From Nitrobacter vulgaris (lineage in GTDB: Bacteria; Pseudomonadota; Alphaproteobacteria; Rhizobiales; Xanthobacteraceae), in contig NZ_JAVDPZ010000015.1 in NCBI RefSeq assembly GCF_031453995.1, positions 1 through 64,000 on the forward strand: 64,000 nucleotides of DNA. The letters are read 5' to 3'. The notes beneath the pieces were generated by a model. That model worked only from the letters and a program-made list of their open reading frames with translations. It was not told the DNA's origin and did not search any database. A program made the translations under genes and the position numbers. Shown in pieces: positions 8,802 through 17,452 of the stretch. The first letter of the stretch is position 1. Each line of letters opens with the position of its first letter.

Positions 8802-9029
8802 GTCGTGCGACCACCAAAAAGGCCCGCCGGATGGGTGTCACGGCGAGCCAATTCGGGTCCGGGAGCCAGGTGCGGTAATATCCCGTTCCGGGCGATTCAA
8901 TGCTGATCGCGGGAGAGCGTTCCTTAATAGTGAGACGTTCGAGCGTCCGGTTTTTAACCCGCCTAGTTGCGATTATCTTCCGGCTCCTACCATTGCACTT
9001 CTTGCAGCTTACCCGACGCGATAAGCGCC

Positions 9030-10225
9030 TCTAGCAGGCTGTTGAAGAAGTGTTCCGTCTGGCTTTGGGGATGGCTTGATCGCCGTTGTGATAGGCGAAT
9101 GCGATCTGGATCGAGCCGCCGTCGAGCAGTTTGGCGTGGCCGTGAGACGGCGCGGTCATGCTGGCGCCGCCATGAGCTTCGGCAGTCGCACCAGATTGTA
9201 AGCGGCGGCTGCGAAGGTGAAGGCCCATTCGACGCGGTCGCGGCCACGGAAGCGGGTCTTGTCCTGGCGGGCAACCATCTTGATCCAGCCGAACGCTTCC
9301 TCAATGCGCTTGCGGATACGCTGGCTGATGGCATAGCCGCGGTGCCGCGTCGTGCGCCCGTCGAACGCCGAGCTTCGGCCGCTTGTGTTCTGCGCCACGT
9401 GCGGCGTCACCTTCATCGCGCGCAACTCGTTGACGAAGTCCTCCGTGTCATAGGCCTTATCAGCGCCAAGTGTGATGGCCAGGGGCCGGTCGGCGCGAGG
9501 TTCGATCATGTGCAACGCCGCCACCCGCTCGGCATGTCCGCCGGCCAGCGTCAGGCAGGCGTCGACCAACAGGCCATGGCGGTTCTCCATCAGCCCATGA
9601 CCCATGAAGCATAGCTTCGCCTCCTTGCCCTTGCCCTTCTTGTAGAGCCTTGCGTCCGGATCGGTGATCGAGGCATGCGTGTCGTTGGTCCGCTTCTCGC
9701 CGTGGAAGTCGGCTTCGGCATTGCGCCCGACACCGCCGGCCGGCGGCTCGCCAGAGCCGTCCTTCGGTTTGACACTTCTTCATCGAAGCCCAGGCCTCGA
9801 TCAGCGTGCCGTCGACCGAGAAGTGATCGTTCGACAGCAGCTTCTTCACCTTGGGCTGGGCCAGCACCGCACTCAGGAACTTTGCCGCGATGTCGCCCTC
9901 CAGCAGCCGATCGCGGTTCTTCGAGAACACCGAATGGTCCCAGGCTGGATCGTCGACGCCGATGCCCACGAACCAGCGGAACAGAAGGTCGTATTCCAGC
10001 CGCTCCATAAGCAGCCGCTCCGAGCGGATCGAGTAGAACGTCTGCAAGAGCATCGCCCTGAGCAACTTCTCGGGTGGGATCGACGGCCGCCCGAGCGGCG
10101 AATACAGCGCCGCGAACTCCCGCTCCAAAGCGACAAGCGCTTCATTCACAATGACCCGGATGGCGCGAAGCGGGTGATCGCGCCGAACCCGCGCCTCCAG
10201 ATCAGTAGCTGAACAACTCGCCAGT
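9030..10225 (-). mobile_element. IS5-family insertion sequence
   Basis: A transposase region on the minus strand occupies almost the whole segment. Possible imperfect terminal repeats are GTTGAAGAAGTG near 9042 and, on the opposite strand, GTTGTTCAGCTACTG near 10203-10217 (about 8 of 12 positions alike). The ends are estimated and no target duplication was identified. Confidence 0.65.
9156..10217 (-). pseudogene. IS5-family transposase, frameshifted
   Basis: Read from the right, the protein runs LEARVRRDHPLRAIRVIVNEALVALE, then WFVGIGVDDPAWDHSVFSKNRD, then NDHFSVDGTLIEAWASMKK. There the frame breaks near 9775: one frame continues as nonsense to 9460, while the true continuation (SVKPKDGSGEPPAGG...NAEADFHGEK, then MGHGLMENRHGLLVDACLT to LVRLPKLMAAPA) is in the next frame, ending at 9156. 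One extra base in the AAGAAG run would explain it. DDE transposase. No clear ATG precedes LEARV. A programmed frameshift is possible but less likely than decay. Confidence 0.8.
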
Positions 10226-10722
10226 CAGATTGTCACCACCGCGCACTCATCATCTCCAAATCGCTTCGGAGCAATAAATCATGCTCACAGCGGTTGCTTC
10301 GAAGCTACGATCAAGCACATTTGGTGCGACGCCGGTGGATTGCCGTTCGCCGAGATCAGGCGGCGGCAAATGCAGTATAGAGAGCAGCCCGCCAAGTACT
10401 TAAGGCTGCGCCGGGGGCGGGGGTATTGATCGCGCTTGTCCCGATCGCGGTTACGGTGCCTGCCGCGAGGCTCGCTAGAAAGAAATTTAGGGTCCATGCA
10501 AATATCCGACCGTTGCGGGCATTATGAGGCGGCGTGAAGTTTTTGAAACTGACCGTAATCAAGGCCAGAGCCGGAGCGAACCCGGGTTTTCGTTTCTGCA
10601 CTTGGATATCGTCTCGTGTCCTCATTGGGGCATGCGCGCTATTGATTCACCTCAAAGCCATCCTCCGCACGGCTGCATAGCTTTTCGAAAATGATGTGGG
10701 CGACTTTGTCAGGAATTCTTCC
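10226..10722. other. Unassigned region after the IS
   Basis: About 500 bases without a recognisable gene. A minus-strand frame (10356-10625) codes for 89 residues with one hydrophobic stretch but no family resemblance, so it is not called. Confidence 0.35.
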
Positions 10723-10926
10723 TTGAGCCACGCGGACGTTGGTACTCACCTCAGGATCGTCGTCACCGCATTGGTTGCAGCCAGCGTCGTAGTTTGGATC
10801 GGAATCGCGGCCCGGATTTCGCCAGCACCGCTCATCCAACGGATTGACGGGCCGGCGAAACCGGCAACCGCTCCGGAACCGATGCAGCCTTCGGTGATCG
10901 TTCTGGCCGAAAGTCAACGCTTTTGA
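10723..10926 (+). CDS. Small single-pass membrane protein
   Basis: Translation from TTG 10723, preceded by AGGAA at 10711-10715, gives MSHADVGTHLRIVVTALVAASVVVWIGIAARI and a proline-rich tail. The SHxDxxTHLRIVVxALVA pattern with one transmembrane helix is a common short protein type in Bradyrhizobiaceae. An in-frame ATG at 10696 would add nine residues. Function unknown. An overlapping minus-strand frame is judged a shadow. Confidence 0.6.
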   Translation: MSHADVGTHLRIVVTALVAASVVVWIGIAARISPAPLIQRIDGPAKPATAPEPMQPSVIVLAESQRF

Positions 10927-11099
10927 TGGGGATCAATGCGGCGCCCAAATGGGGTCTATTGAATAGAAATGCAAAGCCGTGCTTCAGACGCCAATTTTGC
11001 TAGCCGCGATTATTAAAAGAGCTGAGAATGTTTGGTTTCAAGACCGCGGATCAGGGATAGATCAATCAGACTTCCGATAGTGAGCTGTTGTAGAACGTC

Positions 11100-11738
11100 A
11101 TGATTTCAGCCGTCGGGCAAGAACCAGAGATCGATTTTCGTCCAGCTGTTGCGGATGATTGCCGGGACATCGCTCGATTCATCTGCATCGCTGGTGGCGG
11201 TCTCTATGAGTTTCTCTTCGACGATGTCCTGCCTGTCTTGACCACGGTGGACTTGCTGGCGATCGGTGTCTGGGGCGATCGGTACCCCATTTCATTTCGC
11301 AATTGCCAAGTGGCTGTCGATAGAGCGACCGGCGGGGTCGTTGGCGCCGCCAATGCATTTCCGATCAATGATCTCAAAGACGAGCAATATGAGATGGTAC
11401 CCGCCGCGCGGCGGCAGCATGTCCAGAGAATGCTGGATCTACAGGATTGGGGCAGTATGTTTTTAAATGCCCTGGCGATCAGTAAGGAATGTCGAGGATT
11501 TGGCGTCGGCACCGAGTTGCTGCGGTGGGCGCAAGAACGTGCAAAGGCAAACGGCTTCGACCGCCTCAGCCTCCATGTCTGGGCAGACAACAAAGCTGCA
11601 TTGGAATTCTACGAGACACGCGGTTTCGTCGTGGTAGGAAATGCCCCGGTGGGCACGCATCCGCGGCTGGCGCATAAAGGCGGAAGTATCCTGATGCGGC
11701 AAACAATTACGTCGTTTGGCGTTGTTGAGTCGTTTTAG
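11100..11738 (+). CDS. GNAT-family N-acetyltransferase
   Basis: A 212-residue protein. The acetyl-CoA-binding motif A is visible as CRGFGVGTELL (R/QxxGxG/A) around residues 140-150, followed by the motif B region (DRLSLHVWADNKAALEFYETRGF). The N-terminal half (FRPAVADDCRDIARF) fits the GNAT beta1-alpha1 fold. Substrate unknown. It stands alone, with IS material on both sides (9030-10225 and 11740-12090), so it could be mobile cargo; this is inference. Confidence 0.85.
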   Translation: MISAVGQEPEIDFRPAVADDCRDIARFICIAGGGLYEFLFDDVLPVLTTVDLLAIGVWGDRYPISFRNCQVAVDRATGGVVGAANAFPINDLKDEQYEMVPAARRQHVQRMLDLQDWGSMFLNALAISKECRGFGVGTELLRWAQERAKANGFDRLSLHVWADNKAALEFYETRGFVVVGNAPVGTHPRLAHKGGSILMRQTITSFGVVESF

Positions 11739-11739
11739 G

Positions 11740-12111
11740 GTTGGGACCCATAAAGTTATTCCTTCGGCGCTGAGTTTGTGATTCACGGTCTTCGACAGGA
11801 GGCCGTTGATGAATCGCGATTGCTTTTGGCTAACGAAGGATCAGTTCGCTGTTCTCAAGCCACTTCTGCCTAACGATACGCGCGGTAAGCCGCGAGTTGA
11901 TGATCGGCGGGTGATCAGCGGCATTATCCAGGTTCTGAAGTCGGGTGGACGCTGGATCGATGCGCCGGAGGTCTATGGTCCGCGCAAAACACTCTACAAT
12001 CGCTTCGTCCGCTGGGCAGCGAGGGGCGTATGGGTAGACATATTCCACGCACTCGCAACGGCCGGTGGACCTGCTGCGCAGTCGGCTGAGTTGTCGGCCG
12101 AAGCGGGATGA
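11740..12111 (+). mobile_element. IS5-family (IS427/IS1031-like) fragment
   Basis: ATG 11809 (MNRDCFWLTKDQFAVLKPLLP...RVDDRRVISGIIQVLKSGGRWID...YGPRKTLYNRFVRWA) is the N-terminal part of an IS5-type transposase (DUF4096 domain). The resemblance stops after ALATAGGP at about 12075, after which the frame ends quickly at 12111. The catalytic part and right end are missing. The left end (GGGTTGGGACCCATAAAG near 11738) looks like a terminal repeat. It is a different IS from the one at 9030-10225. Confidence 0.8.
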
Positions 12112-12213
12112 GTCGCGAACCTGGATGGTAGAATCGGGTGAAACGAGCGGTGCCGTGTGGTATCGACCCTAAACAACGTTATTGCGGTTGAGGATATCAG
12201 CGCATAGGGACTC

Positions 12214-13968
12214 GTGACCACGACCATTAACATCAACGCTTATAGCGACGCTCTGGTTGTCCTTGGCACTGCCGGCGTTGTGGTGCCGATTGTGCGCCGT
12301 TGGGGTATCAATCACGTTCTGGGCTATCTCGGCGCCGGTGCAATTCTCGGCCCGCTCGGGCTCGGCTCTTTCATCCCGACCTTTCCGTTCCTGCACTGGT
12401 TTACAGTCAAAGACGCCCAGAACGTCGATGGAATTGCTAACCTTGGTGTCGTATTCCTGCTGTTCTTGATCGGGCTTGGACTATCCTTCCGGCGGCTTGT
12501 AACCATGCGGCGGCTGGTGTTCGGGCTGGGCAGCCTGCAGGTGCTGGTGACATCCGCACTCATTTTCGGTGCAATCATTCTGACGGGCCAGAGCTCCGAT
12601 GCCGCAGTGATCCTTGGCGTGAGCCTTGCGCTTTCCTCGACCGCGATCGTGCTCGAACTCCTGTCGGGCGAGCGACGTTTGACCACGACCGCCGGCCGCG
12701 CTAGCTTCTCCATACTGCTAGCCCAAGATCTCGCGGTGGTCCCGATCCTCGTCTTCATCTCGGTGCTGGAGGCGGGCAACGGCGGCTCGATTGCGATGCA
12801 AATCTCAAGCGCGCTGCTCAAGGCGGTGATAGCGGTAGCTCTCCTCACCTTGATCGGACGGCTGCTGCTGCGTCCCCTATTTCAAATAGTCGCTAGCGCG
12901 CATTCGACCGAGTTGTTCGTTGCAGCAACCTTGTTCGTCATCGTCGGCGCGGGCCTCGCCGCGCACCAGGCTGGCCTATCGATGACGCTCGGCGCCTTCG
13001 TCGCCGGGCTGATGCTAGCCGAGACCGAATATGGCAAGGCGGTCGAGGCTACCGTCGAACCCTTCAAGGGCCTGCTGCTCGGCATTTTCTTTTTCACGGT
13101 CGGCATGGCGATAGATTTCCGCGTGTTTGAGCGTGATCTCGGCTGGGTGCTGGCGGCCGTCGTCGGCTTGCTGGCAGGCAAAGCCCTGGTTGTCATCATC
13201 CTGGGCCGCCTCTTCAGTCTTTCGTGGCCTGCGGTGATCGAAAGTAGCCTGCTGCTGGGTCCTGTCAGCGAATTCGCCTTCGTTAGCATCGGCATGGCTT
13301 CAACGCTGATTGAGCCTCACTTGGCGAGCTTTGCCGTCGCCGTCACGGCAGTGACGATGGCATTGACTCCGCTTCTCGGCAAACTCGGAAAGCGCTTGGC
13401 GACGAAACTGTCGGTCAAGCGAATTGTCGACCCCGAGCTTTCCGAGCGTCCGGCCGGTCAGGAGCCGCAAGCCATCGTGGTGGGGTACGGCAGGGTCGGA
13501 AAAGTCGTTGGCTCGTTGCTCACCGCCAATGGCCTGAAATACATCGCGATCGATCAGGAGGCTACCGTTGTGGGGCGTCATCGTCGCGACGGCCATAAGG
13601 TCTACTATGGCGACGCGACCGAGCCGGGCTTTCTCGAAGCCTGTGGCCTGATGCAGGCGACTGGCGTGATCATCACCATTCCGTCTAGAATCTCGATCGA
13701 CGCCGTCGTCCGGCGCATCCGCACGGTGCGGCCGGACGCGCTGATCATCTCACGGGCGAGGAATGCCGAACACGCCCGCCAGCTCTACGCGATCGGAGCG
13801 ACCAATGCGGTCCCGGAAACTGTCGAAGCGAGCTTGCAGCTGTCCGAAGCGGCGCTCATCGGTCTGGGGATTCCAGACGCATGCGCGATTGCCTCGGTAC
13901 ACGCGAAGCGGGATGAATTCCGGCTCACCCTGCAGCAGTCTGCCCTCACGGCGGAACAACAATTGTAA
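12214..13968 (+). CDS. CPA2-family cation/proton antiporter with TrkA-N domain (KefB/YbaL-like)
   Basis: 584 residues from GTG 12214 (AGGGA just upstream). About 12 membrane helices form a Na_H_Exchanger domain (residues 10-385; motifs HVLGYLGAGAILGPLG, SLALSSTAIVLELLS, SMTLGAFVAGLMLAETEY). A cytoplasmic RCK/TrkA-N Rossmann domain follows from about 417 (IVVGYGRVGKVVGSLL...AIDQE...YGDATEPGFLEACG). Known relatives exchange K+ or Na+ for protons under nucleotide control. No ancillary KefG/F gene is adjacent, so YbaL-like is the better comparison. Confidence 0.9.
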   Translation: MTTTININAYSDALVVLGTAGVVVPIVRRWGINHVLGYLGAGAILGPLGLGSFIPTFPFLHWFTVKDAQNVDGIANLGVVFLLFLIGLGLSFRRLVTMRRLVFGLGSLQVLVTSALIFGAIILTGQSSDAAVILGVSLALSSTAIVLELLSGERRLTTTAGRASFSILLAQDLAVVPILVFISVLEAGNGGSIAMQISSALLKAVIAVALLTLIGRLLLRPLFQIVASAHSTELFVAATLFVIVGAGLAAHQAGLSMTLGAFVAGLMLAETEYGKAVEATVEPFKGLLLGIFFFTVGMAIDFRVFERDLGWVLAAVVGLLAGKALVVIILGRLFSLSWPAVIESSLLLGPVSEFAFVSIGMASTLIEPHLASFAVAVTAVTMALTPLLGKLGKRLATKLSVKRIVDPELSERPAGQEPQAIVVGYGRVGKVVGSLLTANGLKYIAIDQEATVVGRHRRDGHKVYYGDATEPGFLEACGLMQATGVIITIPSRISIDAVVRRIRTVRPDALIISRARNAEHARQLYAIGATNAVPETVEASLQLSEAALIGLGIPDACAIASVHAKRDEFRLTLQQSALTAEQQL

Positions 13969-14312
13969 GAATGTACCTTACGGACTTGGGAACTTCCTTG
14001 TCCGTTGGCAGAGATTTTGAAGTGCCTGGCGGGATGAGGGGAGGTTCCGGCACAAGGCAGCACGTTCGCTCTGCGGTTGGCGCTTGACAGGAAACGCCGC
14101 ATCGACACTGCCTTCAATGTCGCCAGCCGCGCGATTCATCATATCCCGGCCTAAATTGGAAAGCGAGCAGCCTGCTCTGTAAAGGGCGATCCCCTAGCGA
14201 GACTTTTTCGCACCACCCGACACAAGCGATTGCTTCAGTAATTCGGTGCGCCAGTCTGCGAGGAGGTGAAAAGAAGGTCGAAGGAAGCTCGGCAACGCAA
14301 GCACCGGGGATC
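13969..14312. other. Gene-free stretch holding an HsdR shard
   Basis: No intact gene. The stretch contains a short piece related to type I restriction subunit DNA (listed separately at 14080-14122). No terminator is evident after the antiporter. Confidence 0.5.
14080..14122 (+). pseudogene. Shard of a type I restriction (HsdR) gene
   Basis: In frame this reads ALDRKRRIDTAFNV, matching LALDRKRRIDTAFEV at about 25609-25650 in the hsdR gene of this window, with close nucleotide similarity. The piece is flanked by unrelated sequence. It is about 14 residues long, so the assignment relies on the near-identity. Confidence 0.55.
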
Positions 14313-14580
14313 TTACTTCAGCGAACGAATGTACTTGGCCAAATCGGAAATTTCAGACCTATTTAGCGATAGCTTGGGCATATTCGGGTGTGGAATCAGC
14401 AGCAGAAAGGCCAGCTTGTTCTGATCGAAGTCGGGCCTCTTCGCCAGATATGTGAACGGCGGCGCCAGATCGGTGGAGTTCCTTTGCCCGCTCTCGACGA
14501 GATGGCAGCTTGCACACCAGCGTTCGGCGATATCCTTGCCGTTGGAAGGATCCGCAGCCCGGCACAGGAAGTTGGCGCGG
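14313..14580 (-). pseudogene. c-type cytochrome remnant
   Basis: The minus-strand frame ending at the TAA 14313-14315 reads NGKDIAERWCASCHLVESG, then DLAPPFTYLAKRPDF, then LLLIPHPNMPKLSLNRSEI and SDLAKYIRSLK. This holds the heme-c motif CxxCH (bases 14502-14516) and the distal Met ligand (PNMP), with a normal cytochrome c C-terminus. Upstream there is no ATG, GTG or TTG in frame and no signal peptide, so the 5' end is lost or shifted. It would be a small periplasmic mono-heme cytochrome if intact. Confidence 0.65.
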
Positions 14581-15264
14581 ACGGTCGGATCGTCGCCTCG
14601 GCCGTTTGCGTCCGGGCGGACCGATCCCAGAACCCTTTGCCGACATCTACTTTTCGCAGATTCCCCTCGGATTTTCTGGCTCGGGAGAAAATCGCAGTAA
14701 TGGTAATGGTCCGCGTCCGCGCCCGACCCCTCCGTCGTGAACGCGATATCTATACCGAGCTTGTGTTTGCGCCTTGAGGCTCTCTGCGCGCTGCCGGGCT
14801 TCGTTCATCTGTCGGACGCGATGGCTGACGGCCCGACACCTTGCGCCTTCATGGCTCGCATCTTTTCAACATCGATGCTCGGCTCTGTGAGAGCCCATCG
14901 CTTTACGAAAAGCGCAGGGCTTCTGGCCCTCGAACGAGCCGCTCGGCTATCGCAAAGTGACGCGCGAGGACGGCCGCAAGATCACATCGCGATCCGCTGC
15001 TGAATGATCGGATCGATGAGCTATTGGGCAGCGGGCTGACCATGACCGCGATGCTTCCGCTTCGCGCTCGACGCGCCGAGATCATCCGAGACCTTGACTG
15101 GCTTAAGTGGATGCTGGCCATCAACAACCTGTTGCTGCTGGCCGTTCGAAGATCAACGCGGGCGCGCTCTAAGCAGAGCTTTCGGGCATGGCTCTTTTTT
15201 GGCATAATTCGGTGCTCAGGGCGGGACCGCGTCGGAGAACTGGGCGGATGATATAGGAGCGCAC
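14581..15264. other. Scrambled stretch with recombinase shard
   Basis: No intact gene over about 680 bases. A shard of a large serine recombinase lies at 14906-14990. The stretch 15004-15180 is open in more than one frame but is not recognised. Confidence 0.45.
14906..14990 (+). pseudogene. Shard of a large serine recombinase gene
   Basis: This reads GFWPSNEPLGYRKVTREDGRKI in one frame, versus GFWPSNAPLGYRNVTREDGRKI in the recombinase at 31392-32993. Both flanks diverge immediately. It is either a remnant of a related integrated element or a product of past recombination. Confidence 0.65.
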
Positions 15265-15477
15265 GTGACCGACATCGAAGCAATCCCGAGCGAGACGATC
15301 CCCGAGACTTTAAAGCCGTGTCCGTTCTGCGGCGGGCGAGCCTACTTCGTGCGCACCGGCCATGGCCTAGGCTACGCGATCAGGTGTGGCCAGTGCTCCG
15401 CTCGCGTCGAAAGCGACGCGGGCAAGAACGACGCGATCAGGCAGTGGCAGAGCCGTGCGCATGAGCGAGCGCCCTGA
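15265..15477 (+). CDS. Lar-like restriction-alleviation zinc-ribbon protein
   Basis: 70 residues from GTG 15265, preceded by AGGAG (15255-15259). It contains LKPCPFCGGRAYF near residue 17 and a second Cys pair, RCGQCSARV, a short zinc ribbon characteristic of the Lar family (restriction alleviation, first described in the Rac prophage) and of many uncharacterised phage proteins. The tail NDAIRQWQSRA is also family-like (AIxxWN). It sits among HsdR and recombinase shards, fitting an anti-restriction or mobile-element origin. Activity is not demonstrated by sequence. Confidence 0.7.
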   Translation: MTDIEAIPSETIPETLKPCPFCGGRAYFVRTGHGLGYAIRCGQCSARVESDAGKNDAIRQWQSRAHERAP

Positions 15478-15569
15478 CGGCGATCGAGAGAGCGCGGCCA
15501 GGCGCGGCTATAGCGAAGCTCTCGACCAACGCCAAGACGATTGAACGACAGGATGGCATGAAGGAAGAC

Positions 15570-15715
15570 TTGTTGTTCGCGCTCGACGAGAAGCGGCGCA
15601 TCGACACCGCGTTCGACGTCTATCTCGGTCTCTATCAGCCGATCATCGGCCGGGAGGAGCGGCAAGCTCTATCGCGAGTTCTCGCCCGGCTTCTTCGAGC
15701 GGATCGTCATCGTCT
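15570..15715 (+). pseudogene. HsdR shard, forward
   Basis: This reads ALDEKRRIDTAFDVYLGLYQPIIGREER, then, after a small frameshift, LYREFSPGFFERIVIV. It corresponds to bases 25608-25740 of the intact-frame part of the hsdR gene here (LYQAITGREERQKLYREFSPGFFDLIVI). Relative to that copy about two bases are missing near 15663, so it cannot be translated through. Confidence 0.75.
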
Positions 15716-15787
15716 TTAGCGAATAAGTGAAAAACGTCTCGCCAAAGTAGTCGGTGTTGGAAACGTACCCGGTTTCGTTGGGCGTAG
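15716..15787 (-). pseudogene. HsdR shard, inverted
   Basis: On the minus strand this reads ATPNETGYVSNTDYFGETFF, then TYSL, matching ATPKETEYVSNTCYFGEPVF in hsdR (25829-25900), i.e. the region just downstream of that in the forward shard. It starts directly where the forward shard ends, so an inversion breakpoint lies near 15715. Confidence 0.75.
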
Positions 15788-16040
15788 CGAAATACAGCGG
15801 CCACGATGCTTTTCGGCATTTCTTCACGTCTGGTGTATCAACCGCAAAGTCGATGGCGGCCTCGAACTGCCGGCTAAATTCGTACAGGGTCGGTCGGTCA
15901 TTCTTTAATTGTCATGACGCTCGACGTTTGCGGCCGTTTGTTTCCTTGCGTGAGTATCTTTAGCGATCTCGTGCGGCTTACCTTTTCCCAGTGACGGCCC
16001 TTTTTTGCCTGCTAGCCGTAAAGCTCGCTCCGGCGGTCAT

Positions 16041-16172
16041 CTAATTAGGAGGTGGCAACCGACCATCCAGCCAATCCTGCTCTTCCGCAAGTGCGACCCA
16101 AGCTTTCGCCTCATCGGCGAGTTCACCGCATTTGCGGGCGTTCTCTCTGTACTCTTCCGATTTGGTCAACAT
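16041..16172 (-). CDS. Microprotein of the YRxNAxxC type (43 aa), possibly truncated
   Basis: ATG 16172 gives MLTKSEEYRENARKCGELAD..., a start typical of a large family of short Bradyrhizobiaceae proteins that continue with a WLxLAE helix. Here WVALAEEQDWLDGRLPPPN ends early. It may be an intact short member or a 3'-truncated one. No Shine-Dalgarno at ideal spacing is seen. Function unknown. Confidence 0.5.
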   Translation of the reverse strand: MLTKSEEYRENARKCGELADEAKAWVALAEEQDWLDGRLPPPN

Positions 16173-16233
16173 GACGCGCACTCTGAATCCTCCACTCATT
16201 TCGAGCTAAAGCTTCCGCGGTGTCGAGCAAAGA

Positions 16234-16262
16234 AAACGGCCGGCAAACTTGCCGGCCTTTTC
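16234..16262. terminator. Bidirectional intrinsic terminator after the omp gene
   Basis: A perfect stem GGCCGGCAA/TTGCCGGCC (16238-16246 with 16249-16257) is flanked by AAAA on one side and TTTT on the other. It lies 20 bases beyond the stop of the minus-strand porin-like gene. Confidence 0.85.
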
Positions 16263-16281
16263 CTCGTCAGTTCTGATTAGA

Positions 16282-16956
16282 TCAATATCCGGGCGCCATT
16301 GGGGCAACCGGAGCACCCCAGTTGAAACGATAGTTCAGGCCGACCTTGATGGTGTGCTGGTCGTTGCGGAAGTTAGCAACAACGGGTGCGACCAAGTTCA
16401 CAGTGCCGAGATCGTAGTACTGGTACTCGACCTTGCCCGACCAGTTCTGGGTGAACAGGTATTCGAGACCGCCGCCGACGGTGTAGCCGTCACGGCCACC
16501 ATTGCCACCGAAGCCGTTGGTGAAGCGCGAGTCAGCCCAGCCATAGCCGCCCTTGACGTACAGCAGCGCCGGGCCCCAGGTGTAGCCGAGCCGGCCGGTG
16601 ACCGAGCCGAGGCCGCGGTTGGCGAAGAAGCTGCCGGTGTCGAGGAAGCTGTAGTTGGCTTCGAGGCCGAAGACCCAGTTCGGCGAGAACTGTGTGTCGT
16701 AGCCGACCTGCACACCGCCCATGAACACGCCGTCGTTATTGTTGTTGAAACCGACGACACCGGGCGCAAAGATGTTATTGTTGCCACCGAAGGCGCCGCC
16801 GATGTGACCACCGAGATAGAAGCCGGTCCAGTTATAGATCGGGGCGGGCGGCGCATAGGGCGGAGCTTTGGTGTACGGACGTGCTGCCAAATCAGCGGCG
16901 GAAGCAGCCGATGCACTGATCAGCACAGCTGCAGTGGTTAGCAAAATCTTTTTCAT
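16282..16956 (-). CDS. Omp25/RopB-like outer-membrane beta-barrel protein
   Basis: ATG 16956 (AAGGG upstream) gives a signal peptide (MKKILLTTAAVLISASAASA|ADL), then AARPYTKAPPYAPPAPIYNWTGFYLGGHIGG, the hallmark of rhizobial Omp25/Omp31-type porin-family barrels, and amphipathic beta strands (KVEYQYYDLG, HTIKVGLNYRFNW). 224 residues, family length. A perfect TATAAT for the minus strand lies at 16991-16996, and a strong terminator follows. These proteins stabilise the outer membrane; a specific role here is not readable. Confidence 0.9.
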   Translation of the reverse strand: MKKILLTTAAVLISASAASAADLAARPYTKAPPYAPPAPIYNWTGFYLGGHIGGAFGGNNNIFAPGVVGFNNNNDGVFMGGVQVGYDTQFSPNWVFGLEANYSFLDTGSFFANRGLGSVTGRLGYTWGPALLYVKGGYGWADSRFTNGFGGNGGRDGYTVGGGLEYLFTQNWSGKVEYQYYDLGTVNLVAPVVANFRNDQHTIKVGLNYRFNWGAPVAPMAPGY

Positions 16957-16990
16957 GAGCGGACCCTTTAGGTTGGAATCGATACCTTGT

Positions 16991-17020
16991 ATTATAAAAA
17001 TAACCTCTGCGGTTGCTGTA
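16991..17020 (-). promoter_or_regulatory. Candidate promoter of the omp gene
   Basis: A perfect minus-strand -10 element TATAAT (16996-16991) would give a leader of about 30 bases before the ATG at 16956. The -35 region (ACAGCA or TACAGC around 17014-17020) matches poorly, so activator or extended context may be needed. Confidence 0.45.
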
Positions 17021-17063
17021 GCTGCTCTGCCACACTTCGGGAAATGTCGACGGCGCGCGGTTG

Positions 17064-17097
17064 CAAAAAAAAGCCCCGCCATTCGTGGGCGGGGCTA
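17064..17097 (-). terminator. Strong minus-strand terminator without an obvious adjacent gene
   Basis: A perfect 9-bp stem AGCCCCGCC/GGCGGGGCT (17072-17080 with 17088-17096), a 7-base loop and eight Ts on the minus strand (17065-17072). It lies upstream of the omp promoter and over 350 bases downstream of the methyltransferase stop at 17453. It may end that transcript or an unannotated RNA encoded at 17100-17400. Confidence 0.85.
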
Positions 17098-17452
17098 AGG
17101 ATGATTCGATTCCTGGACCGGACGGTTGCCGGCTAAGACAAAAAAACACAGGTCCATTCGATTTCCAAGCAAAATTGCATTGGGCTCAGTGCGATCTGCG
17201 ACACTCTTCGCTTTCATCCTTAGCCATATCTCAACTAGCCGCCGAATCGCTTCTGATCAGGATGAAAGGGCGAGGTTTCCGTCCGCACCATCCTCACCCC
17301 TCCGCAGACTGGGCCGGGCGCTATGATATGATATGATGAATTTGTGGGATGCTTTCAGCACCGGCACAGTCTCGGTTGCAGTCAGGTGGGAAATCTTCCC
17401 ACCTGCGCCCACCGTTCCGCGCCAGTCATGACTCTCTTCCGAACGGCTTTTC
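17098..17452. other. Intergenic stretch; possible non-coding RNA
   Basis: No protein gene is seen in these 355 bases. The minus strand ends in a textbook terminator. A short GATAT-type microsatellite (ATGATATGATATGATGA) lies near 17321-17337. No convincing promoter was found. Confidence 0.35.

Larger units (their letters stand above)
15478..16040. other. Gene-free stretch with two opposed HsdR shards
   Basis: No intact gene. It contains the forward and inverted HsdR fragments described separately. The stretch 15790-16040 is not recognised. Confidence 0.5.

Noticed and set aside
10356..10625. Minus-strand frame of 89 codons
   Set aside because: No Shine-Dalgarno, no family pattern and only one weak hydrophobic stretch; left undecided and not called.
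10639..10917. Minus-strand frame opposite the small membrane protein
   Set aside because: The plus-strand frame at 10723 has the recognisable THLRIVV pattern; the minus frame does not.
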